Source: Straminergon stramineum
Taxonomy: Eukaryota; Streptophyta; Bryopsida; Hypnales; Calliergonaceae
DNA length: 64,000 nt
Assembly (NCBI GenBank): GCA_963920665.1
Contig: OY987270.1
Location: 372,001 to 436,000 of the forward strand
Reading direction: 5' to 3'
Below the pieces are notes generated by a model that saw nothing but the letters and a program-made list of their open reading frames with translations, was not told where the DNA came from and searched no databases. Of the stretch, positions 1 through 11,950 are shown piece by piece. Within the stretch, counting starts at the first letter, position 1. Every line of letters starts with the position of its first letter. A program made the position numbers and the translations under genes.

Positions 1-1385
1 TGAGTAGATGCGTCTATGGGTTCAGTAAACACAAGAATCCAAGTTGTGAGTAAAAAATTATGGCTCCTTGTGAGCGCTGAATTACCCACCCTTGGTAATT
101 CGTGAACACAATCAGGTTTTGGGTTTCGGCTAAGTAACCCCTATCTTTGGGTGTCTAAGGGCCTCTTCACACTATGGCTATCCAAATCAAGAGGCCGTAG
201 GATTGAGTGTCCAAACTTTGGTTAGAGTCCAAGGAAATGAGCAATAAATAAGCCAAAAAAACTAGGAATTGGAGCCTTCGGCTGGCCATAGTGTGAAGCC
301 TCCAAAGGCCAAAGTCCAAAGTCCAAAGTCCAAGCCCAAAGTCCAAACCTATTCCATTTTTTCGACTTTTATCCTTTCTCTCCATGTTAATCCATCCAAT
401 TTCTGAAATTTTCAATGAACTGTCACCCATGTGACAATTTTTCAAGCAAAAGGTTAACCCCTAATGTTCTTTGACTATGTTTCATCAAAAAACACTCAAA
501 ATGGGCTATTTTGATGGCAAAGGCTCCCTAAAAATGAAAAATGAAAAATTGTTGCATCTAACCATAAGATCTTGTGTTAGACTAGTTCATTATATTGTAG
601 TAAAAAAATGGGAGGTTTTGACCACACAAATTGTGAGATTATAGTGTTTAAAGTTGAAAAAAATGTTTTGGGGGGGCATCCAAATTCCAAACAGCTTTGA
701 TTTAGGGAGGCTTTTGGAAAAGTTAATTTCACTTTTTTGCTTGAACTTTTTTTGCTTCATTTTTGCGATAAAGTTGATCACATGTTCAAAAAAAATTATA
801 ATATTTTTAATTGGGGAACATGTACCAAAAAATTCCAATATGGAACTAGCTTCAAAAAAAATCTCATACAAAGCCCTTTTTTCAACAATTTATGGCTTGC
901 ACATACAATGATTTATTCAAAATTTGAATGGTAGAGTTCTAGATTTCAACTAGCTCTAGAGGAAGAAAAAATAAAAATAATAATCGCACAAAATATCAAA
1001 CTTCTACAAGCTTGATCAATTTGCATCCAAGCTGAAGTGAAGGGGCAATTGGGCATATTGGGCTTGTGAAGGGAGGAAGCTAGGTCAAGGTTTGCGAAGC
1101 CCAACTCATCATCAAAACTCACTAACAATACTTCACGTTCCCTTTATTTCAAAGATTTTACTCTTTCCCTAAATTCTGAAGATGTTCCTTGCTTAATGGA
1201 GTAGAACTTTTAAGTATTCTATAGTAAATGTTGATAACATAGAAATGTTGAGACTTAATTTCCAATAACTTGAAGATCAACACTGTACAAAAAGTTGAAG
1301 AGTAGAGAAGATCTTATACAAGTGGGGTAGTAAGAGGTTAAACAAACCATGTGGGATATGTAAATTAGAATTACTAAGAAATCAA

Positions 1386-1805
1386 CTCATGTCAAAGTTG
1401 AGTAAAAAGTAGGAATTATGTTCAAAGTAGAATTTCAGACCTCATTTTGGAATAGTATAATAATTTATTTAAAAAAACTTTGGACTAAAAAAAGTTAGGA
1501 AATCAAGCTAAATTTCATCTCCAAAAAAATGTTTAGGATTTAGAGTCTCCAATCAAAAGTTATGGACAAATTTTAGAGAGGGATTGGAAAGGACATTTTC
1601 ATTAACATTTTGAAACATCCTCTCTGAATTTTGTCCATAACTTTTTTTTGGAGGCTCAAAATCACAAATAGGTTTTTGGAAGTGAAACTTAGCTTTATTT
1701 CCCAACTGTTTTTAGTTCAAAGTTTTTTGAAAGAAGTTATTGTACTAAAGCAAAATGAGGTCTAAAATTCTACTTTGAATATAATTCCTATGTTTTGACA
1801 ATGAG
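1386..1805. repeat. Long imperfect inverted repeat (foldback/MITE-like) nested in the Harbinger-like element
   Basis: The left arm (from 1386) reads CTCATGTCAAAG, GTAGAATTTCAGACCTCATTTT, AAACTTTGGAC and so on. It pairs over about 190 bp with the right arm ending at 1805, which has the same blocks inverted. The arms meet near 1600-1615. Several mismatches and small gaps show it is not young. No coding potential is seen. Confidence 0.65.
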
Positions 1806-2692
1806 CGGTCAAACTCTCATCTTCAAATTGTCCCATACTCTTTGAGAATTCATAATGGACAATAGATTTGATTATAAAATCAACCTCTCCACTTTCTATC
1901 CTATAACATTTCAAACAACTGATTGATTCTACTAACAATCAATATTTTTGGATGGTTATTTGTCAAATGACATTTGTAATTGATTCAATTGGTCTTGTGG
2001 ATGTTTTTGTTTCTATTTCAGTGTATAATTAGGAGTAATCTCTCTACTAGGTTGAAGGGAGCTCTAGAGAATCTACCTCCTTGCCACCACCTCCTTCTAC
2101 TTTGTGTAAAATTTATTAATTCAAAAAATGTCAGAGAAGTACCCTGGTTTGAACTTGGGCGAGAGGTTGCCCTAGACTCTACCCAAGCTCTTCTGGGCAT
2201 TCCCAAGCAAATTTCCCTATAGTGTTAATTATCCTACCCCCCATCTATGAAAAATGACATTTTGCCCTATAACTATTCATAGGCAGATCTGATTGTAATT
2301 TTTTTTGTGGAGTGACAAGGTACTCCTCGTTCCCACATCCAAAGAAAAATTCAAAAAATATAGTGAATTTTTCTATTCGTAGTGAAGTGCCCAAAATCAC
2401 TATGTTGCCAAAAAACATAGCTTGGTCCTTTAGGGGTTTAAAAAAAACATGAGAAAGGAGTCAAAAATGGCCTTGGAAAAATAATTATAGCACATGCTCT
2501 CATCATCGAACAAGGAATATGAAGTTTATAAATGGAATAAAGAGGTGGCATTAAACATTGAAGGGAAGTAGGTTCATTGAATGCTAAGACTCACCATTTT
2601 AGTAGTGGAGACTAGGTTTCAAACCCCAATGGCGACACAAATAAACAGTCCAATGTAATGGCTGAGATTTTGTCAGTTTCTCAAAAAAACTT

Positions 2693-2760
2693 GATGGACT
2701 TTCAATTAGAGTTTGGGTTGGCCAGAAATGGAGACCCAAACTCTAATCGAGAGTCCATCG
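2693..2760. repeat. Short inverted repeat hairpin
   Basis: Arms of about 27 bp (2693-2719 and 2732-2760), containing ATTAGAGTTTGGGT and its complement, flank a 12 bp loop with only a few mismatches. Related GGACTTTnAATT pieces recur at 2803-2857. The hairpin lies in the subterminal part of the 159-2922 element. Confidence 0.55.
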
Positions 2761-2925
2761 CCATGTAAGCATTTGGTTGCCATGTAGGCAGTCAAATAGG
2801 TGACGGACTTTGAATTGTGCCTCCTTGTGGGAAGGCTTGAAAGTCCGAACTCTTGGATTTCTGTAATTTCATTAGCTGAAACTGACGGACTCTCAATCTT
2901 GTGCCATAGTGTGAAGTGGCCCTAA

Positions 2926-4412
2926 GCATGGTCCATTGTGCCTTCCAAGCAATGGATCTTTTTACTAAGTGCCTAAGTGACCCAAACTACAAGATTCGCT
3001 TAATCTATTTCCAATGTTTTAGCCAACCGAATAGATGGCTTGTTGTATGATCTGGATGGAACCTATACCAAGGTAGAATTAACCTAATAAACCTTTCATA
3101 CATATTGTTTCATTTCCAAAAACATAAAACTCGACCCTATCCGACCGTCCTAGCCAAAGTTATGGGTGGATGAAGTTTGACCGCTTCTTAGTTCTTCAAA
3201 CTTCATCTATAGATTTCACTTAGCTCCCCAATTCAAAAAGATCCGAAATTTTTAGGGATGGGTCACAAGAATTTCTCCTACCTAGATCTGAAGTTGGGAC
3301 CTCATCGGGAATTCCTACAAAATTTTCATCCAAGCCTTACCTAAACTTCATCTGCTAATCTCTCCTAACCTATACTTTGGAATTAACTTCTCTTTTTGGC
3401 TCTAGACCCTGTTTGGCAACCTCCTCTTCACCTACTTAGTTCTTTATCAAATTTGGAGTTTAGCTGTTCTTCATCCAACTTGACCCTAAACTTCATTCAG
3501 CGATAACTTTCTCAATTTTGGCCCGATTTGGGCGTGCCTTAGGTTTTTGGAAAGATATAGCCTTCCTCTTTAAGTTTCTGTCCCTATAAATGACCTGACC
3601 TACAGTCCTAAAGGTCTGACCTAAGGGTAGGCCTCGGCCCTAGTCACTAGTCTCTAATTAGAGACTTAGGGAAAGGTAGGAAAAGTTTAACTCATACCTC
3701 GGAACTTGAGTAGTTGATCGTGCCCACTGAAAGCTCTCCCTCCCCTGCCATGAACTCCCAGTTTGTGAGACAACAAACTACTGTTCTAATCATAAAATAA
3801 ATTGATACAAGGGTTTTCTCGAGGGCCTTCTTCTATTTCTTCCCTTTGTTCTTCTTTTACTTCCCCACGATTTTCCCTACGTACTATGGTGGCCCAACTA
3901 ACCTTTGCTCCTACCTACTAAGCTAATCTTAAGGACATGTCATACCATCCTCTAAGGTTGAGCTACTTTTTACATCCTATGTCCTATACTTACGTCTCAC
4001 ACTTAATCTCATAGTAATCACCTAATCCTAATCTAAGGGCTTAAGTAAGCCCCGAGGATTTCACCTCCTATCTTACCTACTTCCTCTCTTAACCTTCAAA
4101 TTGTCCTCCCTCTTGTTACACTCTCATTCTTTTGTCCATTTGCTTGTTGCTTTGGTAATGGTTTACAAGAGACGGGGAGTTGGATTCCCCGCCCTGATAG
4201 TTTGTTTAGCATGGTTGGATGTGTTTTGTAAGCTTCCTCTTCTCTTCCCACCTTAAAGGCCAAATCGCCCCTCTCCCTTCTTTAGCTCCGGAGAGCCCTC
4301 TCCTCCTCGCAGCCCTAGACAACCCCTTCTCTTGCCTTCAGTACTAAACAGACCCTAGTCAAGCCCGCAAACGCCCTCTCCCCCTTCCCATTTCTCCCTA
4401 TAATGACTAGAA
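2926..4412. other. Non-coding intergenic stretch, no gene seen
   Basis: No frame longer than trivial and no recognisable protein similarity on either strand. The base composition is less AT-rich than later regions. I see no RNA gene or recognisable transposon domain. Confidence 0.5.
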
Positions 4413-4660
4413 GCCTTGGTCCAATGCCTAAGGCCTAGCTAAGACCCTCGTAATCATTGGGAGCCCCCTAGTAGAGCTTGAGGCATGACCAACCGGGACC
4501 CTTGTATGACTAGGCAACTCTCTGGTAGAGCCTGATGGCCGGTCGAGACCCTCGTATAACTAATTAGCCCTCGGTAGAGCCTAATGCCTAGCCCTGGCCC
4601 TTGTAGCGATTGGACAACCTTGGCGGATCTTGATGCCCGGCCCTAGCCCTCCTGGATATC
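4413..4660. repeat. Degenerate tandem repeat, period about 60-65 bp
   Basis: About four diverged units follow one another, each with a core like TGGTAGAGCCTGATG followed by GGCC.AG.CCCT.GTA. The units are too diverged to be a recent satellite. No coding frame runs through them. Confidence 0.55.
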
Positions 4661-4950
4661 GGGGGGTCAGGTGCTAGACTAGGGCTGGACCAAGGCTGGG
4701 CTAGTGTCCCTATTTACTGATTTTCTCGTTAATCTTGAAGGGGGTTTGGGCATGCCATGTCTATGGTTTGCTAGGTTCGTGGGATGGCAACCTTAGTTAA
4801 TCTCTCCCTAATTACTCTTCATACTTTGATCTCTACTCCTATTTTTTAGGGCCTAAACCTTGGTTTGTTCCCCACATATTTTGGGAACTAAACCTTGTGG
4901 AGAAAGGGACCACGAGGTCTCACAATTCTCCTTGGAGGTGGTTTTAACGC

Positions 4951-5056
4951 ACCACTAAGACTTTTTACCCCAAGGGAGTTCAAAGCTTCGTCGTTGTTCC
5001 CCTTTTAAACACACCACTAAGACTTTCCTACCCTATGGGGGTTCAAAGCTTCGCCG
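4951..5056. repeat. Two-copy direct repeat, period 62 bp
   Basis: The block ACCACTAAGACTTT...GTTCAAAGCTTCG occurs at 4951-4993 and again at 5013-5056 with few differences. It may be part of a decayed LTR-type element, but no protein supports that. Confidence 0.6.
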
Positions 5057-6825
5057 TACAGGCGGGGCCCGCTACCCTCACACCCTCGTGTCTCTCACCA
5101 AGGAATATCACATCAATCTTAGGGATAAAAAAGAAGAAACCCTTGATCCTCCAAACACTATCTACATGGGGTTAGCATCATAAAAGACTCAAACTAAAGG
5201 CCCCCTAAAGCGGCATCGCCAGTCATATGGGGGGTGCTCTAGGGTTAGTGCAAATGACAAGACAAAGAGGGAGCTAAAAAGAACCCCCCAAAGTAATGCA
5301 CACAAGCTCTAGTAACGAGGTAAAACAAACAAACTTCCAAACTCAAGCTTGGAAGGGTTAGTACCACATACACACAAGGTGCAAGGGATCGATAAAGACC
5401 TCGCAAGCTTGGAAAACAACAACAATGGCTAAAGTGCCCAAAAAACACCATTGCAAGGTTTGTGGCTAAAAACACTACAATTTCGATATCAATTGGACCC
5501 AATGGATCCAATTACACAAAAAGGGGGTGGTGAGAGAGGAGAAGGGGTGCCCTTTTATACTCTTTCTTAGGCCCCCACGTCTCCTCGTTCATCTAAGTTA
5601 ACCTTATCTTCTTGGATTTTCATCCCAAACTCAAGGTTTTCATCCTATGCTGGCCCACTAAGTTAACTTTTGGAGATTAACTCTGAATCGCAAACGGATA
5701 GGGCCATTGGCTTCGGAAGACCATTTTGTTTTCAAAGAAATCCCCTCCCCCTTTTCTATCTTCACAATCGCAACGAAACCTAGTGCCAACTTAACACCAA
5801 AACTGGAAAAAAATCCAATTTGGGGGGAGGTGACTTTTCTAGCAAAAGTAACTAGCCTAGGCTCTTAAGTAGGTACAGGGAGTGAGAAGAAACCTATCTT
5901 GGGCCCCATTCCGCTTACGTATGCTCCCGCTTCGATGGTCAAACCCGCTGTGGACTTTAAGTTTCATTAATTGTCGAAAAATTTGGCAAGTTCAGATACT
6001 TCTGACTATCGGATTGTCTTGAAATTTGTTGGGGAAACTTATTAACATAAAAAAAATCTATACTAATTTTTTAGTGGGAATTTATTGCGACCTATGGAAT
6101 TTCTAGGAATTTTCCATTACAAGTTTGGGCAATTGACCATCTAGAAAGACATCTTTTGACTATCAAAAAATTCCAAAACTTTTTGTGGAACCTCCCATAA
6201 GATCCTAAGACACATGTGTAGGCTCATATTTATACTCTACACATCAGCCTAGGGGGGACAAAATCCACCCCCTCGTTTAATTACTAGTGGCTATGGAATT
6301 TCCCACACTAACGAGAATCTTGACGAACCAATTTCACCGTTGGTTTTCAAACACGGGTTTAATCCCAAAACACCCTCTTTAGACTTGAGATTCCTCCAAT
6401 GTCCCATCTTGGTATTTTAAACATTTGTAAGCCAACAATTGGGGTTCCGCTATTTCGTCGATGAAATGGGGAAACTAGAACCTATCTCCGGGAACTGATT
6501 CTTATGCCTTACTAGGGTTTCTTCAACCAATTATAGCCTAGAAATGTCTTTTCTATGTGAGGTTTTGAGCCTGATATGTCCATCACTCATAATTGACCAA
6601 TTTGCCACAATTAGTTGGATTCTAACTTATTTACAGTTCATGGTTTGGTCATTCTAGCTATAATATTCTAAAACTAGATCAAATACTATATTGGAACGTG
6701 ACACTCTTATTTTGGTTCTACACTCTTTTGGGGGCTTTTTGTATATGAAAATGCATTTAAAATGACAAATTACGAAAAAGAAAAGAAAAAGAATGAGCCC
6801 CTAGTGACGAATTAGGGGCTCACAC
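5057..6825. other. Non-coding stretch, no gene seen
   Basis: The only sizeable frame (5245-5511, minus) has no recognisable domain and a composition expected of a chance frame. Nothing resembling an RNA gene or transposon domain is visible. Confidence 0.5.
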
Positions 6826-8293
6826 TCCTCAAAGTTGGCAGTATCTTGGCCACATCCGAAGGCATGGGGATGTAAAAGATAAGGTTTGAGAGGAATCTTT
6901 TGAGCCAAATAGGTCATGCTACATATCATTTGAAAGATAAAGAGACTAGATTTCTAGAATGCTAAGGCTCGTGAAGAAATGAGCTTTGAGCTAAAAGTTA
7001 TGGACATCCAAAGAAAGTGGAGTCCTAGAGAACTACACCTTGAGCCCTAGGGACTCATATCTTCAGAGGGCCATAACCTCCTCAATACTTATTGTATTAG
7101 AGAAAGTGAATATTTCAAAGTAATCTACTAAAAATGTAAATCAAGAAAATGGGCTTACACTTGGAATTTGGATCCCAAAGCTAAAAGTTATCCGGATGGG
7201 AAGATCAAAAGTCTTTGGGGGCTTGATTTTGGGGAAAATACTTGGAATTGAGTGGTCTTCCAAGATGGGGAGTATCTTGAGGGTTCTCAATGACCTCTAG
7301 CATAGGTGGAGGGCTTCCAAATCCTACAGAGAGTACTATGAGAAATGGTGGTCTCCTTCCTCACTCCCAGATAGTGCCATGGTGAGCCAAAGTGGCCCCA
7401 GGTGGTGAGGTAGGTATTGAAGCCTCACCACCACTTATCACGACCCTCATCAAGAGGCATGCCCATTATACCTTGGTGAATAAGGGGGATGTTAGGGTAA
7501 CTCCCCAAGCCTTGCAAGAGATGGGGTGAGGGGGATTAGGAGTCTCAAGCGATCAAAGCATTGAAGCGCTTTGATCCGGATGAATTAGAGGGGGGGGTCA
7601 CACATGCTTGGAAATCTTGTGAGAAGATGCATCTATGAATTTAAAGAATGCGAGAATCCAATCTAGGGGTCAAAAGTTATGGCTCCTCAAAGTTGACAAT
7701 GTCCCAGCTGTGTCCCAAGGCATAGGGACGTGAGAAACAAGGTTTGGGAGGAATCCTTTGAGACAAATAAGGCATGCCACATATCATTGAAAAGTTAAGG
7801 AGACAAGATTTCTATAATGCTAAGGCTCATGAGGAGATGAGCTATGAGCTAAAAGTTATGGGCATCCAAAAAGGGTGGAGTCCCGGAGAACTACACCTCC
7901 CGAGGGACTCGTACCTTTGAAGGGACATAACTTCTTCAATACTTGTTGTATTGGGGAGAGTGAATAATCTACAGTGATCTACAAAAAATTTAGATTATAA
8001 AAATGGGCTTGCATTTAGGATTTAGAGCTTGGAGCTAAAAGTTATCCTGATGGAAAGATTGGAAGTCTCTAGAGGTCTAGTTTTCGGGAAACCACTTGGA
8101 ATTGGGTGGTCTTCCATGATGGGGAGCATCTTAGGGGTTTTGGATGACCTCTAGTATGGGGGGGCTAACAAATCTCACAGAGAGTACTATGAAGAGGGAT
8201 GGTCTCACTTCTTACTCCCAGATGGTGCTATAGTGAGCCTAACTAGCCTTGGGTGGTGAGATTAGTGTTGGAACCTCACCACCACTTGTGTAT
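6826..8293. repeat. Two-copy tandem duplication, offset about 858 bp
   Basis: The block starting CTCAAAGTTGGCAGTAT near 6829 recurs near 7687. Similarity runs through the block ending CCTCACCACCACTT (about 7440 and 8290). The copies share long stretches but differ at many single positions. A piece related to the unit boundary (GATGCGTCTATGG...TATGGCTCCT) also occurs at 1-70, so the family is dispersed. No protein domain was recognised. Confidence 0.65.
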
Positions 8294-9180
8294 TACTGTG
8301 GAGTGTTTGTGCACTCCTTGATACTAGTTGGGTGGTGTCCCGCTCCACACTAAATCATGGTATGAGTCCCGTTTGATGAGTCCCGATATGAGTTGGGTTG
8401 GGCCTAGTGGGGAGTTGGGTCCCATTCAAGGGCGGTTAGTACCAGTAGGGAGTAGTGCCTCTACCAAGTGCTTAGACACCAATAGAAGTTCCATCCCATA
8501 TTATCAAATGACATGTCCAATGTCTTGTGGGAGTTAAGAGTTGGAAGTCATGGAGGAATGGAGAACCCCATGACTTGAGTTGGAACCTAACATTGTAGAT
8601 GTATGGCATATGTAGTATTAGGAGAACGTAACCCTCGGTATCATTAAAAGGTTAAGTACTCGGAAAAGCATTAGAAGGTGAACTTAAGGTGGTAAATATC
8701 ACTAAGGAGCACAACACCACTTGTGTGTTACTATGGAGTACTTGTGCACTCTATGATATCATTTGGATATGTCCCACTTCATAGTAGACAAAGGTGTGAG
8801 TCCCGATTGGTCAGTATCTGATATGAATTCTGAAGTAAAGTAGGTTGGACTTAATGAAGAGTTGGATTCCATTCAAAGGTGGTTAGTACCAGTGGAGAGT
8901 AGTGTTGCCTCTAAGTGCTTGGACATTAACAAAAGTTTCACTCTATGTCATTAAATGACATACTTGAGGTCTTATGGAAGTCATGTGTTGGAACGAAAGT
9001 GTTGGGAATGGTGGAGGAGAAGAGAGCCCTATAACTAGTTGGAACTGAACATTGTGGGTGTGTTGCATGTGCAGTGTTAGGAAATCGTGATTCTTGGTGT
9101 CACTAGGAGTGAAGTGTTTGGGGAGCACTTGGAGGTGAGTTTAAGGACATAAGTGTCACTAAGGGGTGCAACATCCTTTA
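8281..9180. repeat. Two-copy tandem duplication, offset about 435 bp
   Basis: ACCACTTGTGT.TTACT.TGG starts at 8281 and again at 8716. The following 400 bases align in order, including GTGAGTCCCGATTGG-like and GTTAGTACCAGT blocks. It directly abuts the 858 bp duplication, and the two share the CCACCACTT junction. Confidence 0.65.
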
Positions 9181-9378
9181 AGTTGGAACTCGTTTAGCGG
9201 ATTTTTGAAGGACCTTTGGAACTTCTCACATACGTAGGGTCTACTTTGTGACTATGAGGTGCCTTTGAGGAACCATGACTAAAATGAAATGAAGTCAAGG
9301 ACAAAAATGGTGTAATGTAGCTAAGACAAAAACAATGAAATTTCAAAGTCACAAAATTAAAATTGAATCCCATAGTGT

Positions 9379-10130
9379 CTTTTCAATTGAGGGAGTTCAA
9401 AAGTTTTTGAAAGAACTAACAAGAGCCTTTGGGGTTCAATTAACCTTTATACAACATCAAGGACGTTTTTTGTTTGATGGATGACAAAGAATCTTCCTAT
9501 ATAGAATAAAAGTGCAATTGTTCATCCTTGAAATCTTATGCAGAAAGGAGAGATTTTGCACAATAGTTTGACCTCCAATGAGTATTTTTGGTTTTTTTAA
9601 AGGAAATGATGTCACAAGGTTCAAAAGGGATGATTTCCACTAGTCCGTCCTTGAAAGGTTAATATAAAAAATAAAGGCTAAAAACATTTGAAGTTAAAAA
9701 AAATAAAATATGAGAGTTGATAGCTTTTTGAACCAACTAATGGTATTTCTATATTGAAAATTATAGGGTCCTTTTTGTGTGTATGGGTCTATGGGATCTA
9801 TTTGAAGTCATGACTAAGAAAATGGCATCATGAAGCCATGACAAGAATAATGGATTTTGAAGTTACACAACTAAAATTGAAGCCTAAAGAGAATCTAATG
9901 TCTTTTCAATTGAGGGATTTTTTTTTTAAATTGAGGAATTAATGGAAACCTTTGACATCTAATTAATGTCCAAAACTAAAGTGGGAAGAAATTGGAACTG
10001 AGGAAAAAATGAAATATGAGAGTTGAAGGATCCATTTCAAGAACCATGGGGGGCAATGTCTTTCAAATTGAGGGAGTTGAAAAGTAATTTGAGGGATCCA
10101 ATGGAGACCTTTAGAGTTTAATGAATTTTC
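9379..10130. repeat. Three diverged copies of a CTTTTCAATTGAGGGA-containing unit
   Basis: Copies begin near 9379, 9901 and 10051. Each continues through a GAACTAA/GATCCAATG-type stretch and ACCTTT.G..TTTAAT. Spacing is irregular (about 520 and 150 bp), so this looks like a decayed repeat array rather than a satellite. No coding frame. Confidence 0.45.
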
Positions 10131-11389
10131 AAAACCAAGGCCATAAAAATTTGGGTTGGAATTTAGATTTGAAAAAATATAAGAGTTGATAGGGTATGTA
10201 TTTTGGAGGTTTCTATATTGACTAATATAGAGTTCAATGCAGGCTATTGGTCAACATACACCTCCAAAGTCTAGCATAATGAATTCGTAGTTGTCAAAAC
10301 TTCCATGTCATTTGCATTTTAGAGGCATTTTATCCTATAATTATATTTCAAACTTCATTTTGTAAGTACACAAAATATGATTTTTTGTATGATTTTTTCA
10401 GAAATGTGATTATATATCTTCTAGTAGTTGTAAAATTTTCACATTATTTGGATTTAAAAAAAATTACTATGAAGTTTTAAATAAAAAATAAAATAATTCA
10501 TATTAAATGCAATTGATGCTCAAATGTTTTGAAAATCTCTCTAGGTTTATATATAAGTGTCAAACATCTTGGTGTATGTTATTTATTGTGTCATTCTAAA
10601 ATTAAAAAAAATCAATAGCCTATGGTTGTAAATTCATTTATCCAAATTCCTAAGCAATGCTTTAGAAAATTTTCTACATTTTAAATTGAATTACAAATGA
10701 ATAGCCAAAGAATATCAATAAAAAAAACCTCATTACCAATGGAAATCTAATTCATTCCAAGCTTCAATATCCATAAGAAAATTTCCATAGCTGAGGTCTC
10801 ATGATCCCAAATTGGGACCCCAAAACCTTTTATCAAGCATCACTAGTAGTGCGGAGGGTAGTGGAGTAATATTCATAATTTAAATATTCCCTTACCATTC
10901 ATGCTCATGAATATTAGTGAATGACAATACAATTTTTATTTTTATTTTTATATTTCAATTACATATGAAGTACATATGAATGTTTGCCATATGTAATGAA
11001 ATCTTCCAATCCAAATTTCAACAAGAGGATGGTGAAAAAATGAAAAGAGAAAAAAATTACACAATGAATTTTTAAAAAACAATGAATTTCACAGGGAAAT
11101 TATGAACAAGTATTTGCATCTCTCTGGAAACTAACTATAAATGGTTGTAAGTGTGAGATAGAAGGTTGGATTGAAACAAAAGTCTATAGAAACCAGTTTC
11201 TTATTATTAACTTTATCCTACATTCCTACCTAATTTATAAAATTTTAAGATATTAGTAAGATGTATACTACATGTTCTAGGCACTCGTAATATCTTCTAA
11301 CAAAGTAAAAGGCTTTATTGAATAATATAAACAAGATAGAAAATATTCTACATCTGTCAAACTTTGCTAATTTAACAAATATGTAAATT
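10131..11389. other. AT-rich non-coding stretch
   Basis: Stops are dense in all frames and I see no RNA gene, transposon terminus or tandem structure. Confidence 0.45.
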
Positions 11390-11950
11390 AAACCACATAT
11401 TCAAATTTTGAAAAATGGATGAATGCAAACACATCTTGAGCATACAAAAATGAATTTTTTCATCCATCAATTATTTTGAAGATTCTTATATTAGTTCTTC
11501 AACATTTATATGGTATAGATTCTAAAGACTTTGCTTTGCAAATTTTTTGTAATTCAAAAGGTATTTATATCTCTAACTTCAAAAAACAACTTTTTCAATT
11601 CCCAAAATGCCCTTTCAGAAACAATTTTAAAAAGATCTTTTAAAGTCATTATGATTAGAACTTAACATTCTTAACTTTAGGGAAAAAATTTCTTGTGAAA
11701 ATAAAAAATATTCTATTTACAATCAATTTTAGAAAGAATTTTCAAGCTTTTGCTTCAAATTTTATTAAAAGTTTTGATTTGTGTACTAATTGATTTAACT
11801 TTATAGATGTGATCTATGGGTTGCATTTTACAACTATTGTTTGACAGTCATTATTAAATTATTATTCTAAGTTTTATTTTACAATATATATTCACAATTT
11901 TGGAAATTTAGACTACCCTATGGTCCTTAAGGGCTTAAAGGGCTTAAAAG
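11390..11950 (+). repeat. Dispersed repeat, copy A (partner at 47930-48480)
   Basis: This stretch is collinear with 47930-48480, an intron of the giant gene. Shared blocks in order include TCAAATTTTGAA.AATGGATGAA, TTTTTTCATCCAT, TATAGATTCTAAAGA, TCTTGTGAAAATAAAAA and ACAACTATTGTTTGA. The copies are clearly diverged. The class is unknown; no terminal motif or coding remnant was seen. Confidence 0.6.

Larger units (their letters stand above)
159..2922. mobile_element. PIF/Harbinger-like DNA transposon remnant, non-coding
   Basis: Terminal inverted repeats of about 20 bp match at 19 of 20 positions (159-178 and 2903-2922), starting GGGCC and sharing CTTCACACTATGGC. Both ends are flanked by the trinucleotide TAA (156-158 and 2923-2925). 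A GGGCC-type terminus with a TAA/TTA target duplication is the signature of the PIF/Harbinger (Tourist) group. Weaker similarity continues inward on both sides (GATTGAG.GTCC). No transposase reading frame survives, so this is a non-autonomous or gutted copy. An extra copy of the terminal motif lies inside near 282-298, suggesting internal rearrangement or nesting. Confidence 0.7.

Noticed and set aside
2071..2215. tRNA-like or SINE-like piece (GGTTTGAACTTGGG)
   Set aside because: Only a loose B-box resemblance on one strand, with no A box, terminal run or second copy.
5245..5511. 88-codon minus-strand frame
   Set aside because: No domain, no conserved pattern, isolated in repeat-rich DNA.
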